Shown: positions 42,255 to 51,449, counted from the stretch's first letter. The stretch: 64,000 nt of DNA from Prauserella muralis (GCF_003202285.1 NZ_MASW01000001.1:1054001-1118000); one strand, 5' to 3'. A program made the numbers and translations. Notes: generated by a model from the letters alone, not told the origin.

Positions 42255-45200
42255 TCAGGCGGGTCGCAGCCAGAGCGTGACGAACCCGCGCTCGTCGCCC
42301 TCCGCCTGACGGATCACCGAGTCGTCCGGCTCCTCCTCGGCGAGCCCGCCCCCGGCGAGCAGGACGGCGGGGCGGTAACCCCACTTGCGGTAGGCGGCCA
42401 GCACCGCGGCCGGGTCGTCGCCCAGTTCCTCGATGGCGCCGGGGCAGAACTCGCACAGCACGTCGGGCCGGTCGCGCTCCAGGGACTCCTGCAGCCCGGC
42501 GAGCGCCCGGTGGTCCCTGCCCTGCAGGTCGGTCTTCACGAGGCTCACCGGCTGCCGGACGACGTCGGGGTTGCCGTCCAGCCGCACGGCCGTGACCAGT
42601 GGCCCGGCGGAGCCGTCGGCCTCACGCGCCCGGTGGTCTCCGCTGTTGTCCAGCTCGCGATGCTCCAGCACGAGGCTGCCGTCGGCGTCCCATGCCGCCG
42701 CCTGCAGCACCGTGACCAGCCCGGCCTGGGTCCTCGGCAGGTTCACGGCCAGGTTGCGGCGCAGGAACTCGGCGTTCTCCGGATCGGCCTCCACAGCCAC
42801 CACCGAGGTGACGGCCGGGCAGGACCGGAGCAGGCTCAGCGTGTGGTAGCCGACGTGGGCGCCGATGTCGAGGAACCCGCCCGGCCTGCGCGCGGCGATC
42901 CGCGCCATCAGCGCGGCCTCGTCGTGCTCCCACGAACGGTGGTGCCGGATCCACGGCAGCATGACCTTGTCGTCGGGGAGCAGCAGGATGCCCGCGTCGC
43001 ACACGACGACGTCCGCGCCCTGCGGAACCGGCGCGTGTACGAGCCGCGCCGCGTTGAGCATCGCCTCGACGTCCCGGCTGAGCCGCTGGATCGAGTGCTC
43101 GTCGCTGTCGAGCCGCTGGTCGCGCGCCTGGAACATCTCGTGCACCGTGTCCTGCCGTGCCGCCACCTCACCCGAGAGCTCCTGCTGGCTCTGCTCCACC
43201 CGGTCGACGCGCCGCTCGACCTCGCGCACGGACCGCTCGGCCTCCGGCTGGCGGCGGCGCAGCTCGGTGATGTCGGCCTGGTGCGCCCGCAGCGCGGCGT
43301 CCCGCCGCTTGCCTGCCTGGTCGGCCCCCGCCGCCATCCGGTGGGTGTCGCCGAGCGCCGCTTCCAGCGACTCGATGCGCTGCAGCAGCCTCCCCAGGGT
43401 GTCCTCGGTGCCGTCGAGCAGCGCTCCGAGCACCGAACGCTGGTGCACGTCGTAGTGGTCGATCGCGCGCAACACGGCCTTGCGGACCGCGGGCGCGAGC
43501 GGCGTGCGGGACTCCGAGCCCGGGTCGGGCCGCCAGCGCAGTGCCTCCCGTGCGGACCGTACAGGGGTCAGGGGGTGCTCCGGCGGCTCGGTCTCGACCG
43601 GCGCCCTGCGGGCCAGCCACGTCTCGTGGGCCCTGCGCAGCTCGGTACACAGCCACTCCGAGGCCGCCTCCATGGAGCGGGTCCGCAGGATGTGCTCCCG
43701 TGCGGCGGCGCCGCGGGCGGCAGCCACCTCCGGCTCGTCGGCGACCTGCCGCATCGCCTCGGCCGCCGCGTGGAGGTCGGGATCGGCCCAGAGCGCCTCG
43801 GGGTGGTACGGGTGGCAGTCCTTGCCGACGGTCACCAGCGAGTACGGGATCGGCCAGCCGGTGCGCTCGTCGAGGAACTCGGTGGTGCTGGAGTAGGCGG
43901 TGCTGATCACCGGCATGCCCCGCGCCATCGCCTCGGCCACGGTGAGCCCGAAGCCCTCGCTGCGGTGCAGCGACACGTAGCAGTCACTGGTCGCGTACAG
44001 GTCGGCCAGCTCCGCCACGCTGAGATAGCGCTCGATCAGCTCGATCCGGTCGTCACCGGCGACGGCCACCCGCAGCCGCTCGGCCGCCTGCGGGTGCAGG
44101 TCGCCGTTGATCGTCTTGAGCACGAGCCGCACGTCGTCCCGCTCGCCGAACGCCCTGCGGAACGCCTCGACGGCGCCCCACGGGTTCTTGCGCTGTGCGA
44201 CGCTGTTGAAGTCGAACGCGAAGAGGAAGCGCACCGGCTCGCCTGCCCTGCGCGGGCGCGCGGTGGCGCCGGGGTCGCGCACCGGCACCGGAATGGTCTT
44301 CACCGGCACGCTCGCGTGCGCGGCGAACGCCTCGCGGCAGAACTCGCTGATGGTCCACACCTCGTCGACCATCTCGAACGCCTCGTGCTGCCACTCGGGG
44401 AAGTCCTCCAGCTCCCACGCCCACAGCCCGATGCGGTAGCGGTCGTGGACCACGTCCGGGTGGTTGGCGAGCGCGATCCGCGTCTGGTCGGCGTTCACCG
44501 CGAGCAGGCTCACGCCGAAACGCGGCGTACCCGTCGTGGCGGGCCGCTCGATCCCGGTGCGGTTGGACACCGCCCGCTCCTCCAGCACCGAGACGACGTC
44601 GACGCCGCCCCGCACGATGGCGTCGTGGACGATCCGGCCCATCTCGCCGAGCCCGAGCTCGGCGGTGAGGTAGCCGAGGATGTTGACGCCGAAGTCCTCC
44701 ACCGGCTCCTGCGGGACCGGCGGTGGCACCGGCATGGCCCACTCGGGCAGCACGTCCTCGGCCACGCCGGAGTTCTCGCACCACACGCGGAAGGCGGGCG
44801 AGTCCGAACCCGTCGGGTGCGGGAACGCCAGCTGCAGGTCGGTGCGGGAGGCCCACACGGCGAGGGCCAGCCGGTTCAGCCCGGCGGCCGCCTGCGCGTG
44901 GTCGGCGGGCGAGGCGAGCCAGGACCGCAGCGCGGCCCCGCCGTCGGCGCCGTAGGCGTGCGGCGGCACGGGCTTGCCCTTGCGCTCGGCCTCGATCCAG
45001 CCGTCGCGGAACAGCCTGCGGCAGCCCTGCGGCAGCGGTGTGCCGTCACCGAAGGTGGCGAAGCCGTAGGGCACGGCGTCGAGCGTCTCGGCGTACCCGG
45101 CGGCCTTGAGCGCGGCGCCGTAGTCGTCGCACAGCCGCCGCAGTTCGGGGTTCTCCGACAGCAGCACGCGCGGCTTGCGGGCGCAGTGGAAGGTCAGCAG

Positions 45201-45941
45201 CCACGGCCGCTCGGGCCGGTAGCCGCTGAAGTGGAAGAACCGCAGCGGCCTTCCGCCCGCGGTGACGGTGCCGTCGGCGGCGCGCGCGATGTCGCGCTCG
45301 TGCAGGTTCCAGTAGGCCACGTTGAAGCCGGGGTCGGTGATGATCGTGTGCCGGAACAGCGCGGGCACCTGGTCCACCCAGCGCTGGTCGGTGAACAGCT
45401 GCCGCTCGGGCGCCACGATGGCGTCCTGGCGCAGCCTGCCCGCCCAGAAGTCGAGGAAGCCACCCGAGCCCGGCCCCACGGCGACGAAGCCGAGGTTGAA
45501 GATGCCGGTGCCCATGATGACCGCGTCGTCGGGCTCCTTGCCGTCGCGCGGCAGCGGCGCGGTGAAGTGCGGGGTGAGCACGATGCCGTGCTCGGCGGCC
45601 AGCTCCGCGAGCTCCGGCATCGGGGCGAACACCTGGATGTCCGGGTCGAGATAGATGGCCACGGTGGCGGCACGGCGCAGCTCGCGCAGCAGGAACGGCT
45701 TGACGGCGGTGGCGAGCTCGGTCACCGAGTAGGCGGTGGCCATCCGCAGGTACGTCTCGGTGTCGATGCCGAACGCCGACGGGTCGACGACGCGGTAGCC
45801 GTCGCGTTCACCGGCGTCGGTGGCGTCGCCGTCGATGACCCCGATGACGAAGTCGTGGTCGGGGTGCTGTGCCAGGTAGGACCGGGCCAGCACCCGCGCT
45901 GCGGGCAGGTAGTTCCGTGCGACGATCGTGCACGCCGTCAC
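42255..45941 (-). CDS. Double glycosyltransferase with coiled coil and FkbM methyltransferase domain
   Basis: About 1228 residues. Residues 1-300: a GT-A-like domain (TACTIVARNYLPAARVLARSYL, AIYLDPDIQVF with a DxD). Residues 430-800: GT-B/GT4 (VDEVWTISEFCREAFAAHA, FDFNSVAQRKNPWGA, then SEGFGLTVAEAMARGMPV with the Glu pair). About 880-990: a heptad-like helical linker (LRRRQPEAERSVREVERRVD). About 1000-1228: FkbM methyltransferase (GGFLDIGAHVGYHTLSLL, VVAVEADPENAEFLRRNLAVN). Probably builds and caps a surface glycan. GTG at 45941 or 45959; the latter would overlap the next gene. Confidence 0.87.
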   Translation of the reverse strand: MTACTIVARNYLPAARVLARSYLAQHPDHDFVIGVIDGDATDAGERDGYRVVDPSAFGIDTETYLRMATAYSVTELATAVKPFLLRELRRAATVAIYLDPDIQVFAPMPELAELAAEHGIVLTPHFTAPLPRDGKEPDDAVIMGTGIFNLGFVAVGPGSGGFLDFWAGRLRQDAIVAPERQLFTDQRWVDQVPALFRHTIITDPGFNVAYWNLHERDIARAADGTVTAGGRPLRFFHFSGYRPERPWLLTFHCARKPRVLLSENPELRRLCDDYGAALKAAGYAETLDAVPYGFATFGDGTPLPQGCRRLFRDGWIEAERKGKPVPPHAYGADGGAALRSWLASPADHAQAAAGLNRLALAVWASRTDLQLAFPHPTGSDSPAFRVWCENSGVAEDVLPEWAMPVPPPVPQEPVEDFGVNILGYLTAELGLGEMGRIVHDAIVRGGVDVVSVLEERAVSNRTGIERPATTGTPRFGVSLLAVNADQTRIALANHPDVVHDRYRIGLWAWELEDFPEWQHEAFEMVDEVWTISEFCREAFAAHASVPVKTIPVPVRDPGATARPRRAGEPVRFLFAFDFNSVAQRKNPWGAVEAFRRAFGERDDVRLVLKTINGDLHPQAAERLRVAVAGDDRIELIERYLSVAELADLYATSDCYVSLHRSEGFGLTVAEAMARGMPVISTAYSSTTEFLDERTGWPIPYSLVTVGKDCHPYHPEALWADPDLHAAAEAMRQVADEPEVAAARGAAAREHILRTRSMEAASEWLCTELRRAHETWLARRAPVETEPPEHPLTPVRSAREALRWRPDPGSESRTPLAPAVRKAVLRAIDHYDVHQRSVLGALLDGTEDTLGRLLQRIESLEAALGDTHRMAAGADQAGKRRDAALRAHQADITELRRRQPEAERSVREVERRVDRVEQSQQELSGEVAARQDTVHEMFQARDQRLDSDEHSIQRLSRDVEAMLNAARLVHAPVPQGADVVVCDAGILLLPDDKVMLPWIRHHRSWEHDEAALMARIAARRPGGFLDIGAHVGYHTLSLLRSCPAVTSVVAVEADPENAEFLRRNLAVNLPRTQAGLVTVLQAAAWDADGSLVLEHRELDNSGDHRAREADGSAGPLVTAVRLDGNPDVVRQPVSLVKTDLQGRDHRALAGLQESLERDRPDVLCEFCPGAIEELGDDPAAVLAAYRKWGYRPAVLLAGGGLAEEEPDDSVIRQAEGDERGFVTLWLRPA

Positions 45942-45951
45942 GTCGGCTTGC

Positions 45952-47235
45952 TCACGCACCTGCCGGGAGCACCTCCAGCTGGGCATCGAGGATCTTGTCG
46001 AAGTCGCTGCGCGCCGAGTCGAGCCCGGACTCGGAGTTCACCTCGATGCGCACGAGCACGTCGCCTGCCAGGTAGTGGCCGCGCAGCTGCACCTTCTGCT
46101 TGTTCTTCGGGTCGGTGAACGCGGTGAGGCGGACGTTGTCCGGAACGCCGTCGAGCACGCGCTGGGCGCCGTTGGTGGTCTGGATGTAGGTCAGGTTCGA
46201 CACCTCGTCGCTGGCCGCGCCCGCGTCGCCGACCTGCGTGAGCAGCAGTGCGGCCACGTTGCCGTTGTCCATGCGGTACACGGCGAACTTGGCGTCGCCC
46301 GGCTCGGTCCGCTGGTAGGACTCGAGCTCCTGGTCGTTGAGGTAGTTGAGGTCGGGCACGTCGTCGAAGGTCTTGACCTCCGGGTGCGCCTCCTCGTTGC
46401 CGGGCAGGTCGTTCAGCGGCAACGGGTCCGGCGGCGGCTGCGACGACGACGGCGCCGCGGAGCTGGCCGGGGGCTGCCCGCCGGCCTGGTTGTCGCCGCC
46501 GCCGTTGTCGTCACCGCCGGTGCCCCAGATCAGGAAGGCGCCCACGGCGATGGCGGCGAGCAGCACCACCGCACCGATGCCGGCGAACAGCTTGCCCTTG
46601 CCGCCGCCGGGCTTGTCGTCGAAGCCCTCGGGGCCCTGCGCGGCCCACTCCGAGGAGCCGGTGGGCGCGATCGGCGGGAAGTCGCTGCCGCCCCACGGCG
46701 GGCTCTGGTCGGGGTCGGGCGCGTTCCACGGCATCTGCTGCGGGGGCTGGTGGGGCTGCTGGAAGCCGCCCGCGGGCGACGGCGCGCCGGGCTGCTGGAA
46801 ACCACCGGCGGGCGAGGCCGGCTGCTGGAAGCCACCCGCGGGGGAGACGGGCCCCGCCGGGTGCTGCTGGGGGTAGCCGGTGTGTGGCGGCTGGGCTTGC
46901 GGGTGCTGCTGTGGCTGCTGGGCTTGCCACGGCGGGACGGCCTGCGTGCGCTCGGCGCCCGAGTCGGCGGGCGGCGTGACCGGCGGGATCACCTGGGTGG
47001 AGTCGGCGTTCTGGCCGCCGCCCTGCTGGTCCTGCTGGTTCTGCGGCTGGCTCGGCTGCTGCTGATCGGGCTGCTGCGGGGTCTGGGGGCTCTGCGGTGT
47101 CCCGGCTGCCGAGTCGTCCCCGTGGGCCACCGCCGACGACAGCACCTGGTCCCGGCGAACCCGGTAGTCGTCCGCGGAGAGTCTGCCTGATGCAAGCTCC
47201 TCGTCCAGCTTGCGCAACTCTTCCTGCCAGGACAC
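45952..47235 (-). CDS. Membrane protein with SHOCT-like N-terminus and Pro/Gln-rich linker (paralogue A)
   Basis: 427 residues from GTG 47235. Residues 1-35 (SWQEELRKLDEELASGRLSADDYRVRRDQVL) form a SHOCT-like helical hairpin. A 150-residue low-complexity segment follows (QQPSQPQNQQDQQGGGQ; repeats of GGFQQP). One membrane helix (LFAGIGAVVLLAAIAVGAFLIW) leads to an outer domain of about 180 residues (LNDQELESYQRTEPGDAKFAVYRM, VLVRIEVNSESGLDSARSDFDKIL). It is the tandem paralogue of the gene at 47388. Confidence 0.82.
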   Translation of the reverse strand: MSWQEELRKLDEELASGRLSADDYRVRRDQVLSSAVAHGDDSAAGTPQSPQTPQQPDQQQPSQPQNQQDQQGGGQNADSTQVIPPVTPPADSGAERTQAVPPWQAQQPQQHPQAQPPHTGYPQQHPAGPVSPAGGFQQPASPAGGFQQPGAPSPAGGFQQPHQPPQQMPWNAPDPDQSPPWGGSDFPPIAPTGSSEWAAQGPEGFDDKPGGGKGKLFAGIGAVVLLAAIAVGAFLIWGTGGDDNGGGDNQAGGQPPASSAAPSSSQPPPDPLPLNDLPGNEEAHPEVKTFDDVPDLNYLNDQELESYQRTEPGDAKFAVYRMDNGNVAALLLTQVGDAGAASDEVSNLTYIQTTNGAQRVLDGVPDNVRLTAFTDPKNKQKVQLRGHYLAGDVLVRIEVNSESGLDSARSDFDKILDAQLEVLPAGA

Positions 47236-47387
47236 CTGGACCCCCTGCTCACTTGGCGGCGGCTCGCCACGGCCCCGCGTCACGATGCGTTCGGACGAGC
47301 CACATTCTGCACGCTCACGGTCCTGCGTGGCGGCGCGGGTCGAATTGTGACCTCCCCGGTTTGCGCCGTTTGCCGGGCCCGTCTGGT

Positions 47388-48566
47388 TCAGTCCTGTGGC
47401 AGCACGGCCGACACGGAGTCGATCGTGCGGACCAGCCGTTCCCTGAGCTGGTTCTCGTCGCCGTCGGCGGCCTGCGACACCCCGATGCCCACGGTGGTGT
47501 CACCGGAGGCGTACCAGACCACGCTCACGCGGCCCGTCGAGTCGGTGCGGTTGAGCGCGACCAGGCCCTGCTCGCCGTCGAGCGGGACGCGGGTGAACCC
47601 CCGCGCGGTGATGCTGCGGTTCAGCTCGCCCGCCAGGGCTTCGGCCTGCGCGGCCGACGGTGTGGGCAGGGCGATGACGGTGTAGCCGTCGGTCAGGTGG
47701 GCGCCGTCCGACGACGAGCGGTAGACCACCTCGCGGGCACCGCCCCGGCGCATGGCCTCGGCGTCCTCGGCGGAGTACAGGCCCAGCTCGAGGCCCTTGT
47801 CCACGCTCATCGTCGAGCTGTTGGGGTTCGGCTTGCCCGGCAGCCGGGGCAGCCGGTCCTCCAGCGCGGGTTCCGCGGTGCGGGCGGTCGTGTCCTGCAC
47901 CGCCTGCCCGCCACCGGGGTCGCTGCCGCCGCGGCCGAGCCACCAGGCACCGCCGATGACGGCGGCGAGGGCGACGAGCACGGCGAGCGCGATCAGCAGC
48001 CACGTCCGGGCCGCGCCGCGGTTGGCCGGAGGTTCCCGGTGTGGTGCGCCGGGCGGCGGTGGCCCCGCGAACGGCTCCGGGCGGGCGCCGACCCTGGTGA
48101 TGGGCATGGTCAGTTCGGCGGGCCGTGCCGACGTGCGGTCGGGGTAGGGCATCGAGTCCGTGGGCCGCTCGTCGGCCGGGCTCGGCGCGGTGGTCTGCCG
48201 GTCGCTGGCCAGCAGCGCCGTGGGGTCGAGCTTGCGGGTCACGGGTTCCGGTCCGGCCTGCGGGGTCTGCGGCGCCGGGCCAGGCGACGGCGGTGACGGC
48301 GGTGACGGCGCGGGATGGCCGGGTGGCGCCGGTGGCGGGCCTGCCGGTGGTGGCGGCGGCTGCTGGTGCGCGGGGTTGGCCGCCTCCCAGCGTGGCTGGC
48401 CTGTCTTGTCCGCCGAACGCCTGCGCGGGCTCGGCACGGGCGACATCAGCGGGATGCCGGAGGCTTCGGCGAGGATCTCGTCACGCTGGCGACGGTGCTG
48501 GTCATGGGTGATGCGCCCGGCGGCGAGGTCGGCGTCGAGCCGACGCAACTCTTCCTGCCAAGTCAT
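47388..48566 (-). CDS. Membrane protein with SHOCT-like N-terminus and Pro-rich linker (paralogue B)
   Basis: 392 residues from ATG 48566. The start [31 protein letters not shown] mirrors its neighbour. A Pro-rich segment ([20 protein letters not shown]) and a membrane helix ([23 protein letters not shown]) precede an outer domain ([63 protein letters not shown]). Lies 153 bp upstream of the paralogue on the same strand. Function unknown; the shared architecture suggests an envelope or secretion-related scaffold. Confidence 0.82.
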   Translation of the reverse strand: MTWQEELRRLDADLAAGRITHDQHRRQRDEILAEASGIPLMSPVPSPRRRSADKTGQPRWEAANPAHQQPPPPPAGPPPAPPGHPAPSPPSPPSPGPAPQTPQAGPEPVTRKLDPTALLASDRQTTAPSPADERPTDSMPYPDRTSARPAELTMPITRVGARPEPFAGPPPPGAPHREPPANRGAARTWLLIALAVLVALAAVIGGAWWLGRGGSDPGGGQAVQDTTARTAEPALEDRLPRLPGKPNPNSSTMSVDKGLELGLYSAEDAEAMRRGGAREVVYRSSSDGAHLTDGYTVIALPTPSAAQAEALAGELNRSITARGFTRVPLDGEQGLVALNRTDSTGRVSVVWYASGDTTVGIGVSQAADGDENQLRERLVRTIDSVSAVLPQD

Positions 48567-48647
48567 CGCGACCCCCTGACCACCCGGAACGTCTCGCACA
48601 CTATCGCGTCACCTGTTGGTGCGACATGGTGTCGCTACGATGGGAGC

Positions 48648-49307
48648 ATGTCGCTGTTCGGTCGAGACAAGACCCGTCCGGTGTCCGCCGAGGAGGCGCT
48701 GCCGGGGCACGCCGAACCCCTGGTGACGCCCGACGTGCACGCGGTGCATCCCGACCGGCGGATCAAGCCGCCGTTCCCGGACGGCCTGCGCACGGCCGTG
48801 TTCGGGCTCGGCTGCTTCTGGGGAGCCGAACGCCTGTTCTGGCAGACGCCCGGCGTGTACTCCACGGCCGTCGGCTACGCGGGCGGCTACACGCCCAACC
48901 CGACGTACGAGGAGGTGTGCACGGGCCGCACCGGGCACACCGAGGCGGTGCTGGTGGTGTTCGACCCGGCGCAGGTGTCGTACGAGACCCTGCTGAAGGT
49001 GTTCTGGGAGGGCCACGACCCGACGCAGGGCATGCGGCAGGGCAACGACGTGGGCACGCAGTACCGCTCGGCGATCTACTACGCCGACGACGGCCAGCGC
49101 GAGCAGGCCGAGGCCTCCCGCCAGACGTTCCAGTCGGCGCTGCGCGCGGCGGGCCACGGCGAGATCACCACCGAGATCGCGCCGCTCGGCGAGTTCTACT
49201 ACGCCGAGGACTACCACCAGCAGTACCTGTACAAGGTGCCGAACGGCTACTGCGGCCTCGGCGGCACGGGCGTGTCCTGCCCGGTCGGCCTCGGCGTGGA
49301 GAAGTAG
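48648..49307 (+). CDS. msrA: Peptide-methionine (S)-S-oxide reductase
   Basis: 219 residues. After a 45-residue extension, [29 protein letters not shown] carries the catalytic Cys56, followed by [35 protein letters not shown] and [29 protein letters not shown] with a C-terminal Cys pair for thioredoxin-linked recycling. It repairs oxidised methionine in proteins. Stand-alone plus-strand gene, divergent from the SHOCT-like pair. Confidence 0.97.
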   Translation: MSLFGRDKTRPVSAEEALPGHAEPLVTPDVHAVHPDRRIKPPFPDGLRTAVFGLGCFWGAERLFWQTPGVYSTAVGYAGGYTPNPTYEEVCTGRTGHTEAVLVVFDPAQVSYETLLKVFWEGHDPTQGMRQGNDVGTQYRSAIYYADDGQREQAEASRQTFQSALRAAGHGEITTEIAPLGEFYYAEDYHQQYLYKVPNGYCGLGGTGVSCPVGLGVEK

Positions 49308-49564
49308 GCCGGGCGTCCACGGGTAGCGGCGTCGGCCACGGTGTGGTCGCGCCGGTCGGTGCCGGGATCTCGAAGAATTCATGGGCCCTGATGTCCAGGC
49401 CGCAATCGAGGTCATGGAAGAAGCCCAAGAAAGGGCGTGGACCTTCCAGCCGGCATATCGCTTGGCCCCGCGCTCTGACTACCGAAAGTACGGCACCGTG
49501 ACGACAGATCTCCCGCCCCGGGCCGGACCCGTACAAGGGCGAGCCTCGTCCACCCCGTGCGCCC

Positions 49565-50125
49565 GTGAACCCCAGAGAGGAGAACGACGAGCCGGCGCCC
49601 AAGCAGCCCTACCACTCCAAGAAGGTGCTCCCCGGGCCCGAGGGCGGTGGTCCACCCCTTGAGTGGCACTACGGAGACAGGAGGATGCAATGGTGGTTTT
49701 CGGGGGTCACTGTTGTAGCATGCCTGCTCCTTGCCGTCTTCAAATCGGGCTGGGCTTGGGCTGGCGAGTGGTATGTCTGGGCAGTTTTGGCCGCATTTGG
49801 CCTGATCGCATGGATACTTCCCAAAGGACACAAAATATCCGCAGGGGCCGACTGGCTCAATACGCGCGGTGAGATCGTCAGAATCTACGAGCTGACGGCC
49901 GTCAAGCTCAAAGGGACGGCCGGCGGGTACAACATCCATCTGTATGACGTGCATGGACACGAGGCGGATACGGGCCTGGATCTAATGTACGCCAACCGCG
50001 ACCTCTGGGACCTCGTTTACAACGGCATCCGCCATTCCGTAGCGCACGGTGCGCAGACGGACGCCCTGACCCGGTCCAAGCTTCAACTTGGCCGCGAGCA
50101 CCACGAACAGGATTCCGGGTCGTAG
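49565..50125 (+). CDS. Small two-helix membrane protein of unknown function
   Basis: 186 residues from GTG 49565. A charged N-terminus leads to helices at about 43-60 (WWFSGVTVVACLLLAVF) and 69-86 (WYVWAVLAAFGLIAWILP). The cytosolic remainder is mixed alpha/beta (WLNTRGEIVRIYELTAVKLKGTAGG, LDLMYANRDLWDLVYNGIRHSVAH). GC content and codon choice from 49680 to 49870 are visibly lower than in its neighbours. I do not recognise the family. Start choice is uncertain, since an ATG at 49685 sits directly after AGGAGG. Confidence 0.65.
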   Translation: MNPREENDEPAPKQPYHSKKVLPGPEGGGPPLEWHYGDRRMQWWFSGVTVVACLLLAVFKSGWAWAGEWYVWAVLAAFGLIAWILPKGHKISAGADWLNTRGEIVRIYELTAVKLKGTAGGYNIHLYDVHGHEADTGLDLMYANRDLWDLVYNGIRHSVAHGAQTDALTRSKLQLGREHHEQDSGS

Positions 50126-50158
50126 CCCGGAACTCTGTCAGACCCGGGAGCGGTCGAG

Positions 50159-50506
50159 GTGAGTAGCAGTACTCAAGACATCCGCCGGCCGGCGGCCGAC
50201 CCTTGTTCCATGACTTCTTCGGCCAAGGTCTCACCGCCCACCACGGCGGCGTTCTTCGCTCAGGCGGCGATCTCGTTCGGGGTCGCGCTCGTCGCCGTTG
50301 CCATCGGCATCGCGTACCTGCCCGTGGACGGCTGGGTGCGAGCCTTTCTGGCCATCGGCATCCTCTACACCGTCACGTCGGCCTTCACGCTCGCCAAGTG
50401 CGTCCGCGACCGGCAGGAGGACAGCTACCTGGTCAGCAGGGTCGACCAGGCCAGGCTGGACAAGCTGCTCGCCGAGCACGATCCGTTCCGGGTCGACGCC
50501 GCCTGA
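50159..50506 (+). CDS. YiaAB two-helix domain membrane protein
   Basis: 115 residues from GTG 50159 (ATG 50210 would shorten it by 17). PTTAAFFAQAAISFGVALVAVAIGIAYLPVDGWVRAFLAIGILYTVTSAFTLAKCVRDRQE is the YiaA/YiaB two-helix pattern: helix, Gly/Pro turn, helix, then charged end. A cytoplasmic tail of about 25 residues follows. Function of the family is unknown. Lies 33 bp after the previous membrane-protein gene. Confidence 0.8.
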   Translation: MSSSTQDIRRPAADPCSMTSSAKVSPPTTAAFFAQAAISFGVALVAVAIGIAYLPVDGWVRAFLAIGILYTVTSAFTLAKCVRDRQEDSYLVSRVDQARLDKLLAEHDPFRVDAA

Positions 50507-50522
50507 GCGAGGAACCCACCCG

Positions 50523-51128
50523 CTAGCGGAAGTTGACGTCGGCGCAGGAGTAGAACGCGTTGGCCGTGTCGGCGATGTCCCACACCGCGAAGATCATGTG
50601 ATGGCCGCTCTTCCCGGAGGGCAGCCTGCCGGTGTGGGTCACCGTGAACGGCGGGCGCCTGCCGCCGAAGTCCACGGTCAGGAACGGCGCGGGCTCCAGC
50701 TGCGCGCGCGAGAGCGGGGCGCCGGGGTTCCAGCCGTCCTTCGTGACGAAGTACCGGAACGAGGTGGTCGCGTGCGCGGCCGTCAGCTCCCACCGGAACT
50801 CGAAGTCCTGCCCGCTCGTCATGGGCTGCTGCGGCCAGGGCTTGCTCGGGTCGTCGAGCTGGGCGAAGCGTGCGTTGCCGCCCGCGCAGAGTGTGCCGTC
50901 GGCGGGACCGGCTTCGGGGAAGCCCTTGGGGCCTTCGACGCTCTGCGGCTCCCATTGGATCGAACCACAGTCGCTCACCGCACCCTGGTGGCAGTGCAGC
51001 GACCGGCTCGGCGGGTTCTGCGTGTAGCCGTGGGCCGAGGCGCTGCCGGCGAGCACCACCGGGGCGGCCAGCGGTATGAGCCCGAGCGTGGCGATGCCCA
51101 GTGCTCGACGCGCACGTGTGCCGAACAT
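50523..51128 (-). CDS. AA10 lytic polysaccharide monooxygenase (chitin-type)
   Basis: 201 residues. A signal peptide ending GSASA leaves His33 as residue 1 of the mature enzyme (HGYTQNPPSRSLHC). His119 (LTAAHATTSFRYFVTK) completes the copper-binding histidine brace, and NAFYSCADVNF supplies the axial Phe near the end. This single-domain form without a binding module oxidatively cleaves chitin or cellulose outside the cell. Two dre-like operators lie upstream, agreeing with chitin-responsive control by a DasR-like repressor. Confidence 0.95.
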   Translation of the reverse strand: MFGTRARRALGIATLGLIPLAAPVVLAGSASAHGYTQNPPSRSLHCHQGAVSDCGSIQWEPQSVEGPKGFPEAGPADGTLCAGGNARFAQLDDPSKPWPQQPMTSGQDFEFRWELTAAHATTSFRYFVTKDGWNPGAPLSRAQLEPAPFLTVDFGGRRPPFTVTHTGRLPSGKSGHHMIFAVWDIADTANAFYSCADVNFR

Positions 51129-51177
51129 CGTCGTCTCCCTTCATGCAGGTGTGTCAACGATTTTCGGCCGACCCGCC

Positions 51178-51193
51178 AATGGTGTAGACCACT
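51178..51193. promoter_or_regulatory. dre-like operator 1 (DasR type)
   Basis: AATGGTGTAGACCACT resembles the DasR site ACTGGTCTAGACCACT, with GTAGACCACT intact. It lies 50 bp upstream of the LPMO start. Confidence 0.65.
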
Positions 51194-51229
51194 GACCGGC
51201 CCAATCGCACCCGGGAGAAGACTCGCCAA

Positions 51230-51245
51230 AGTGGTCCATACCACT
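51230..51245. promoter_or_regulatory. dre-like operator 2 (DasR type)
   Basis: AGTGGTCCATACCACT has perfect inverted arms AGTGGT/ACCACT (seven bases each if the flanking A/T is added) around CCAT. It lies 102 bp upstream of the LPMO start, 52 bp centre-to-centre from operator 1 (about five helical turns). Confidence 0.65.
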
Positions 51246-51295
51246 TGGCGAATGGAGTAGCGCGTTGCGGCTTTTCGCAACGGCCTGCGACGGAA

Positions 51296-51325
51296 AACGG
51301 CCTCCCCCGAGCGGGGGAGGCCGTT
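51296..51325. terminator. 13-bp hairpin terminator downstream of tRNA-Gly
   Basis: AACGGCCTCCCCC (51296-51308) pairs perfectly with GGGGGAGGCCGTT (51313-51325) over a four-base loop. On the minus strand it is followed by TTTTCC, as expected for the end of the tRNA transcript; on the plus strand by GAAAAA. Confidence 0.8.
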
Positions 51326-51337
51326 GAAAAACCGGAG

Positions 51338-51410
51338 AGCGGACGACGGGACTCGAACCCGCGACCCTCACCTTGGCAAGGTGATGCGCTACCAGCTGCG
51401 CTACGTCCGC
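51338..51410 (-). tRNA. tRNA-Gly (anticodon GCC)
   Basis: The minus strand starts GCGGACGTAGCGCAGCTGGT and closes with CGTCCGC plus a discriminator T; acceptor stems pair perfectly. The anticodon arm CACCTTGCCAAGGTG gives GCC, and the T-arm has GGTTCGAGTCC. 73 bases, 3' CCA not encoded. A TATAGA box about 35 bases upstream (51444-51449) could be its -10 element. Confidence 0.97.
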
Positions 51411-51443
51411 CTGTGCTGCCCTCTCGAGGCGTGCGTGGCACAG

Positions 51444-51449
51444 TCTATA
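51444..51449 (-). promoter_or_regulatory. Candidate -10 box of the tRNA-Gly gene
   Basis: TATAGA on the minus strand, 34 bases before the mature tRNA 5' end. No good -35 box is visible at 17-18 bases, so support is moderate. Confidence 0.35.

Noticed and set aside
42510-46118. A 1202-codon plus-strand frame across the large glycosyltransferase gene
   Set aside because: Composition is low-complexity Arg/Ala/Gly/His; the minus-strand frame has clear domains, so the plus frame is a shadow.
49381-49662. 93-codon plus-strand ORF before the small membrane protein
   Set aside because: Its start looks protein-like, but no ribosome site is visible and its second half becomes Arg-rich while overlapping the better-supported frame. 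Kept as an observation, not as a gene.
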